DNA of 64,000 nucleotides, from assembly GCA_029582165.1 (NCBI GenBank), contig CM055870.1, positions 4,613,332 through 4,677,331 on the forward strand. Reading direction: 5' to 3'. The stretch's first letter is position 1. Each line of letters begins with the position of its first letter. The stretch comes from Portulaca oleracea (lineage: Eukaryota > Streptophyta > Magnoliopsida > Caryophyllales > Portulacaceae). Below, in pieces: positions 57,806 to 64,000 of this stretch. Position numbers and translations under genes: made by a program. The notes beneath the pieces were generated by a model. That model had not been told where the DNA came from. It saw nothing but the letters and a program-made list of their open reading frames with translations, and made no database searches.

Positions 57806-58197
57806 CCAAATTGAAGATCAACTTTGAGGGGCTAAGTCTCATATTGGAGCTGGCGGTGGCTTTGTCATTCGTGACCGAAGATGTCACTGTATCTCCTGTC
57901 AATCTTTTAATTTGGGTAAGTCATTCATTTTGGTTGCTGAAACAACTACTATGAGAAACAACATCAGAGAAGCGCTAATTGTGCATGGTTTCTCTAACAT
58001 TATTGTGGAAGGCGATAACAAACTTGTTATTGACGCGGTTCGAGGTATTTGTGATATTCCATGGTCTATCAGGAAGCTGGTTGAAGACATCATATTCTTC
58101 CTACAAATGTGTTCTTCCTCTGTTGTCGAACATATTTTCATATAAGCTAATAGAACAGTTGATTAGTCGGCTAAGATTGGTCTCGATCAATGACATG
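57806..58197 (+). pseudogene. RNase H-like (RVT_3) domain fragment
   Basis: After one frameshift near 57,835 the translation reads HIGAGGGFVIRD, LGKSFILVAETTTMRN, IREALIVHG, IIVEGDNKLVIDA and SSVVEHIF. This is the plant RNase H-like domain found at the C-terminus of LINE polyproteins and in stand-alone genes. Two in-frame stops fall where relatives read REAN and a residue after VD. It ends IGLDQ then stop. No reverse transcriptase lies upstream; the solo LTR does. Confidence 0.75.
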
Positions 58198-58826
58198 AAA
58201 TAAAAAGCAAACCAAGCAAAGAACTCAAACGAGTGACTACATCACTTCCAATCCAATAGAATACTGCAAACACCAACCTAATTGGAGAGCTCACCAAGGC
58301 ATGTTAACGGATCAAATTCACCACAATACCTCTAAAAAACCAACTCTTAAACACAACCATTAAAATTGGATAAAGTTTAGAGAGAGTTTGAAGCAAACTT
58401 CGCATTTGACTCTTGATAATTTTCATTCAACATTATCTTATCTTTCTCCTTTTACAACATAAGCATATCTATTAGCAATAAGTTAGCATGAATTTGAAAA
58501 ACACTGACAATGATTTTTTGGTAATTAATTATCCTTGTAAAAGAGTTACATATTCACTTTAAAGCTTGTGTTGGCCAATTCAACAATGATATTATTTCTA
58601 CAATAATTTGCTAACTCGATTGCAAATTAACCAAATATAAATATCACTTGAACATTCATCCGCCATCCGCTGCCTAAATCGTCGTCCGCTGTCTAAAACA
58701 CTAATTTTGACGAACATGGCCTAAGACAATAATATACTTAGAAAAATAATATACTTAAAAAAACACCAATCACTATCATAATTTTTTCCTACCTACAATA
58801 AAAATACATGTGAATATTACATTTAG
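58198..58826. other. AT-rich intergenic DNA
   Basis: No gene or defined element was recognised. Confidence 0.5.
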
Positions 58827-58829
58827 ACT

Positions 58830-59113
58830 ATGCTCTTTTGTATGGTGCGGTGCGCTGTTGCACCACAACTCACGATATTACTCAATATTCTTCCTCACTT
58901 TACCACACCATACCAGACTTTACTATAATCATTATCAATATATTTCCTCACTTTTCTTTCTCATTACTTTCCTCCTCTACTTTCACATTCTGCCCTCATC
59001 ACCTATCATATTACTTACATTTTCCACAAATTTTATCATACCATTTCACATCTTACAACAACTTCCATAATTTCACTATACCACAACGTTTTCACTCCAT
59101 ACCAACCACGTAA
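58830..59113. mobile_element. GGCCCTGTTCTTTT-family MITE, opposite orientation
   Basis: ATGCTCTTTTGTATGGTGCGG starts it and the pyrimidine-rich strand of the family follows (CTCACTTTTCTTTCTCATTACTTTC). The end CCATACCAACCACGTAAAAAA is degenerate. Confidence 0.55.
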
Positions 59114-59121
59114 AAAAAAAA

Positions 59122-59515
59122 TTATTAGACAATAATACACTGAACTTTAGAGGTATTGGACAATAATGCACTGAGCTTTGAGGGTATTGAACAATAATGC
59201 ACTTGGAACAACTCCGATGGTAGTTGACTTACCGTCAGCTATACTTTGAAGTGTCTTTTTCCTTTTTTCTAAAAAAAAATATTAGTCATCCTGCTTGTGT
59301 GTAATTACTTACACGGCAAATTTTTTTTTTTTGAAAAAACCCCATAAAAATGACTTCTCAAAGTAGGACCGTTACCACATCAACCACCAACAGAAGTGAT
59401 CTGAATGTATTATTGTCAAATACCCTCAAAGTTTAGTGTATTAGAGTCCGAAAAAAAGTTCAGTGCATTATTATTCAATACCTTAAAGTTCAGTGTATTA
59501 TCGTCAAAAAATCCA
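59122..59515. mobile_element. MITE with ACAATAATACACTGAACTTT inverted ends
   Basis: ACAATAATACACTGAACTTTAG and ACAATAATGCACTGAGC at the left are mirrored by AAGTTCAGTGTATTATCGTC and AAAGTTCAGTGCATTATTATT at the right. Subterminal repeats occur two to three times on each side. Confidence 0.7.
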
Positions 59516-59791
59516 AAAAAAAACACAGGGTATTAAACTTAGAATAAAAGCAGCATATTGACCATAATTCTGTATTCACATTAACAATGTATTTCATTAT
59601 CAACCACCAAAAACCAACTATCATATGGATGTTTTGGTACCCCATAAAATGGATGACCTTTTAGCAAAAAGCAGTTGAATATCTACCAAGAATTGTTTGC
59701 TTGAAGCTACACCACACTTCTTCACTTCAACTCTATCCTTCTGTAACTCTCCCCCTTCATTAAAATTTAAATGCTTCATTGATTTAAATCT

Positions 59792-59800
59792 TATATATAA
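59792..59800 (+). promoter_or_regulatory. Probable TATA box of the GGAT gene
   Basis: TATATATAA lies about 170 bp before the first splice donor of the 5' UTR (59,966). Transcription would begin near 59,825-59,835. The preceding 60 bp are pyrimidine-rich. Confidence 0.5.
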
Positions 59801-59829
59801 CCCCTTTTTTACTTTATTTTCTGGTGGCT

Positions 59830-61400
59830 GTGATCATCCAATTGCGCGAATGCAAACAAAATTCCACTGAAAAGCGACGATACCCAATTCGCAACTTTCC
59901 CCATTTATTATCGTTTTCGATACTTCACGGGTTGAACACTTCTTCACTCGAACCCAGAAAACCAGGTACCTACTTCAATCTTTTCTTTGCAGAACGAAAA
60001 TAGAAAAAACGAAATTGTTTTGATTTTTCTGGGGTGATTATGTTTGAACCCATCTGAAATTTAGGGGTCTTTTTGGTGGGTTGTGAAGTATTGAGCGTAT
60101 GATTAATTTACTAGTTTGTGTGTTAGCTGAGTTAGCTTGATGCTAAAATGCATGATTATTGATTGCCCATTTTGATTTCTGGGGTAATTATGTTTGAACC
60201 CATCTGAAATTTAGGGATTGTTTGGTGGGTTTTGTGTGCATTTTGATTTATGTTGTGGGTTTTGAAGTATTGAGCATGATTAATTTACCAGTTTGTGTAC
60301 TAGTTGAGTAAGATTGATGCTTAAATTCATGATTATTGATTGCCCAGTTTGATTTCTGGGGTAATTATGTTTGAACCCATCTGGAATTTAGGGATTGTTT
60401 GGTGGGTTTTGTGGGCATTTTGATTTATGTTGTGGGCTTTGAAGTATTGAGCATGATTAATTTACCAGTTTGTGTACTAGTTGAGTAAGCTTGATGCTAA
60501 AATGCATGATTATTGATTGCCTATTTGGATTTGTTTGTTTCTTCATGATGCTTGTGGGTTTTTGTTTTTTGATTCATGAAGTAGTTTTGTAGTATTGAGA
60601 TTGAGACTGGTTGAATTTAACTTATTGAATTTGTTGGATTATACAACATGATTAGCATTTGGGTTGTTTGGAGGTACTGTGATTTATACCTATCTATTTG
60701 TTTTCTTCATGATACTTTTGGTGTTTTCCCCAAACATTTACAACAACTCACTTTTTAGATCAGCCTTATCTATGTAGAAGACCCACAAGGAAAAAGAAAG
60801 ATTGAAAACATTTTGAAGTTGAAAACCTTTGGACAAGAGAAGTACCAGTTTCCCCCCAAACATTTGATTGGGTTATTTGATGGGGTTGATCAATTAAAGA
60901 CTGGATGTTGAGATTTCAGAATTTGAGCTGTATTGTTTGTGACACGGAACGAATGATTTGGATCTTTGGTTTTAAGAGAGATTGTTCGAATGGATGGCAG
61001 GGAAACTCTTTTGGTCCGGATGTGAATACCTTAGTGACCTTACAAAGTGAATGAACACTCGAGAAATTTGTGTATTTCGGTTTTGCTGTCTGCTGATTCT
61101 GTTTATTTGTCCGTTCCCTTTTGCTTTCTTGGACTGTCTATTAGCCTTGATGTTTGTTTGGATGTTGGTGATCATTAAGCTTCTGCTTTTAATATCGGAT
61201 TTCCCAATTTGTAGAAACAATAATCCCATGTAGGAAATTTTCATCTCTTCAGCATATAATCTTCAATATGTGCGATTAAGTGATATACTTTTCAGCATGT
61301 CCACCATTTTGTTTACGTGTTTCTCGCCAAATCTAAACTTAGTATTCATGATCGAGTTTCAGGTTTATAGCCGGAACCTGGTGAGTGATTTTTGACCATA
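59830..61400 (+). other. GGAT 5' UTR and its 1.4-kb leader intron
   Basis: A non-coding exon ends at 59,965 (CCAG/GTACC). The intron runs to the acceptor TTTCAG at 61,362, and the second leader segment reaches the ATG at 61,401. Long 5' UTR introns in plants often raise expression. The intron holds a three-copy tandem repeat (60,032-60,530). Confidence 0.6.
60032..60530 (+). repeat. Three-copy tandem repeat in the GGAT leader intron
   Basis: Units start GGGT(G/A)ATTATGTTTGAACCC at 60,032, 60,182 and 60,358. They are about 150, 176 and 173 bp. Each contains AAGTATTGAGC, GATTAATTTAC, GTTTGTGT and CATGATTATTGATTGCC. Units 2 and 3 are nearly identical; unit 1 lacks about 26 bp. Confidence 0.85.
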
Positions 61401-64000
61401 ATGGCTCCCAAGGCAATGGACTACTCATTACTGAATGAAAATGTGAAGAAGTGTCAGTATGCTGTCAGGGGAGAGTTGTATCTTCGTGCTTCTGAGCTCC
61501 AGAAGGAAGGGAAGAAGGTACGATTGTGTCTGTAGTACTCTGCTTATGAAACATTCTTTGTGTTTGTTTAGATTCCCTCTTCATCTGAAGTGCCAGCCTT
61601 CTATTGAGACTTGACTTGATATATTAGATTCCTCATCGTTTGTTGCTATCTTGTTACATTCTATGTCTTCATTCGGCTACTGAAAAAAAATGCTCTCCAG
61701 TGTAAATTATGGACGCCATGCTTTGTGTACTACAATCTCGTTTATGGATGACCCAAATTTGTCCGACCAGGAAAGAACTCGGTCCAGTCATAGATTTTTC
61801 GTCTGCATTTCGACATTTACCGATTTGACCTAATATCCGGACATAATATCTCTTTTTTCTATCATTTGAACTCAATTTTGACCCGAGTATAGGTCGGTCT
61901 GAATTGTCCGACCCAGTTTACCCAAAAAAGGTCAACGGACATCAATTTCTCATATGAATTTGGACATTGACCAACTTGATCGACCTGAATATTTGCCAGC
62001 ACTAGGACTCAATTGTGTCCCATACTAGACTCCTAATTCCTAAAGAGTTAGGACAATGTCTTAGGAGGCTTTTTCCCCTTCTACGAGCTGAATAATGGGA
62101 ATGAGCACTCAGTAACCTGACGATTCTTGAACTCGTGCAGATTATCTTCACAAACGTTGGCAATCCTCATGCACTGGGGCAGAAGCCATTGACATTTCCA
62201 AGACAGGTAACAATGACGACTCTTTTGATTGTCTCTTTTACCATTTGGACTACTTTTCCACGCCCGAGGTTCAACTTGAGACATTGCGGTATTACAGGTG
62301 ATTGCTTTGTGTCAAGCTCCATTTTTGCTCGACGATCCCAATGTAGAGCTTATGTTCCCAGCAGATGCCATTGCAAGGGCTAAACATTACCTGGCAATGA
62401 CTTCCGGTGGTCTAGGTACACTTTTAGACCTTATTTTCTGAACAAATATTTGTGATTATGGAGAAAACAGTTACCCTTTCCATGATATGTCTAGTGTAGA
62501 AGAAAATATCATTGACACAGTCTAGGGATTTCTATGTTCGTTAACAATGATTGATCCACTTTAAATTGCTGTGAGTTGGGTAGTTCATACTGTTTGCCTC
62601 AAACCTTCTCGGGTTACTGCATCTGCTATGACCACTATGTTAAACTACTTTTTCTGATTTGAACCCTTCATTATATAGTGTTTTCGATGATCATAGCTTA
62701 ATGGCGCAATCTGTTTGACGTGTACTACTGTCTTGATGAATTAGGTGCTTACAGTGACTCAAGGGGATTGCCTGGCGTAAGGAAAGAGATCGCGGAATTC
62801 ATTGGAAGGAGAGACGGCTACCCAAGGTGATTACAATATCATACTTTAGCGAAAGTATTTTTCACTACGAATCTAATGATAGAAATTTCAAATCATAAAT
62901 CAACATAGTACGTACACTATAGCAACAGATAATATGGAATAGAGGTAGTATCATCTAACCCAATTTGGTTGAACTGACGGTTGAATTCTGATACTAATTT
63001 AATTTCCATTCACTCGTTACATTTCAGTGACCCAGAGCTCATTTTCCTGACTGATGGTGCCAGCAAAGGTGTAATGCAAATCTTGAATGTCATCATCAGA
63101 AATCAGAATGATGGGGTAATAGATCTTAATGAACTATGCTGTTGAACTATCTTTTAATTTCCGGTTTTTGTTTCTCTTGAATTCGTATGTCATTAGTTCG
63201 TTCTTCTCTTGCTGATGTTTTTGCATTACTATCGATTCGTTCCCAGATCTTGGTCCCAGTTCCTCAATACCCTCTTTATTCGGCTACCATATCGTTACTT
63301 GGTGGTTCTCTCGTCCCTTATTATCTGGATGAGTCAGCAAACTGGGGACTTGACATGAAAAATCTTCGCGACGCGGTTCAACAAGCTTCATTCAAAGGAA
63401 TAACTGTAAGTATTTATCTACTTGTTAGAAAAAAGAGTGACCAACGATCATCCGATGTTCTCTCAATCTTAATTGGCCATTGCTACGGCAATTAATGTAA
63501 TGAAGATTATTGTTGACTTGTTGTATGTGCATTGCCACCAATCAGGTACGTGCGATGGTTATTATTAACCCCGGAAATCCAACTGGACAATGCCTTAGCG
63601 AATCTAACCTGAAGGAGATAGTACGATTCTGCATCCAAGAGAACATTGTGCTAATGGCAGATGAAGTGTACCAGCAGAACATATACCAAGATGAGCGCCC
63701 CTTTATTAGTGCAAGGAAGGTATGTTGTTCCGTAATCCTCGGTCTTTGGTGATAGATAGCTGGACCTGTCAACTCGGGCGGGCAGGGTCGGGTTTTCCAC
63801 AGGGTTGGTTTTGGGTTCGGAAATCATGTTCAAAACCCTAAACTTTTAGGTGGGTTTGGGTCTGTTTTCGGGTTGGGTCAAATTTTGCCATATTCCTCCA
63901 TGAAAGTTAATTTACGTAATGCTTGATTTCTGAAGGTTTTGATGGACATGGGCTCACCAATGAGCAAAGAGCTTCAACTCGTGTCTTTCCACACCGTGTC
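61401..64000 (+). CDS. GGAT: Glutamate:glyoxylate aminotransferase (5' part)
   Basis: Eight exons in phase: 61401-61517, 62141-62206, 62298-62415, 62745-62826, 63028-63115, 63247-63405, 63546-63719 and 63936 to the window end. The translation begins MAPKAMDYSLLNENVKKCQY and includes TNVGNPHALGQ, GGLGAYSDSRGLPGVRKEI, FLTDGASKGVMQ, VPVPQYPLYSA, NPGNPTGQCL, DEVYQQNIYQDERPF and LVSFHTVS. This matches plant GGAT1/GGAT2 (alanine-aminotransferase-like), a peroxisomal PLP enzyme that converts glyoxylate to glycine in photorespiration. The window stops within the serine codon of the FHTVS motif, directly before the expected PLP lysine, so the catalytic Lys and the C-terminal peroxisome signal are not visible. 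The start is fixed by the conserved N-terminus. Confidence 0.96.
61740..62010. repeat. GTCCGAC-family repeat in the first coding intron of GGAT
   Basis: ATTTGTCCGACCAGG, TCCGGACATAATATCTCTTTTTTC, GAATTGTCCGACCC and GCCAGCAC at the right end match the 56,227 family. The left end is eroded. Confidence 0.6.
62838..62953. mobile_element. Stowaway MITE remnant in GGAT intron
   Basis: TTCACTACGAATCTAATGA and the end ATATGGAATAGAGGTAGTA resemble the right half of the Stowaway copy at 40,014. The left terminus is missing. Confidence 0.45.

Noticed and set aside
1..64000. tRNA, rRNA or snoRNA genes.
   Set aside because: I looked for tRNA A/B-box pairs with cloverleaf arms and for rRNA core text by eye and saw none. 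A tRNAscan/Infernal run would be decisive.

Overview
This window is nuclear DNA from a flowering plant, almost certainly a eudicot. It has intron-rich genes with GT/AG borders, AT-rich spacers, a Ty3/gypsy retrotransposon, a solo LTR and many MITEs. The genes belong to plant families (TAA1/TAR, PHS1, DREB2, GGAT, AP-1 mu, plant-type PRS). I cannot name the species or family from sequence alone. Gene models were built by hand: each exon chain was joined at GT/AG sites and checked for reading-frame continuity.

Layout. 1-3,600: gene-free and AT-rich, with MITEs. 3,896-7,945 (+): alpha/beta-hydrolase lipase, 8 exons. 9,121-11,525 (+): TAA1/TAR-family aminotransferase gene with an in-frame TGA. 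12,662-15,904 (-): AP-1 clathrin adaptor mu subunit, 11 exons. 18,045-20,742 (-): PHS1-like meiotic gene, 8 exons. 20,900-26,200: a nest of DNA transposons, including a 1.47 kb Pack-MULE-like element carrying a piece of an ETO1 gene. 26,556-32,278 (+): TrpD2-like glycosyltransferase-family-3 gene, 10 exons. 34,638-42,174: two tandem DREB2-type genes, interleaved with broken copies of the TrpD2-like and PRS genes. 43,246-49,167: a frameshifted gypsy element with a perfect 5-bp target duplication. 49,440-53,032 (-): PRPP synthetase, 7 exons. 53,200-59,500: a dense MITE field, a solo LTR and an RNase H-like pseudogene. 61,401-64,000 (+): glutamate:glyoxylate aminotransferase, cut by the window edge just before the expected PLP lysine.

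Two stories stand out. First, 31.5-53 kb is a decayed tandem duplication of a unit [TrpD2-like 3' end - DREB2 - PRS 3' end]. It left one intact TrpD2-like gene, one intact PRS, two diverging DREB2 genes and several gene relics. Second, the gene set (lipase, TAR, AP1M, PHS1, PRS, TrpD2-like, GGAT) is split in Arabidopsis among three chromosome-1 regions, as I remember them (At1g10700-10740, At1g23310-23330, At1g70560-70580). This window therefore looks like the ancestral, undivided neighbourhood. The genes are mostly unrelated housekeeping and developmental functions, not an operon-like pathway.
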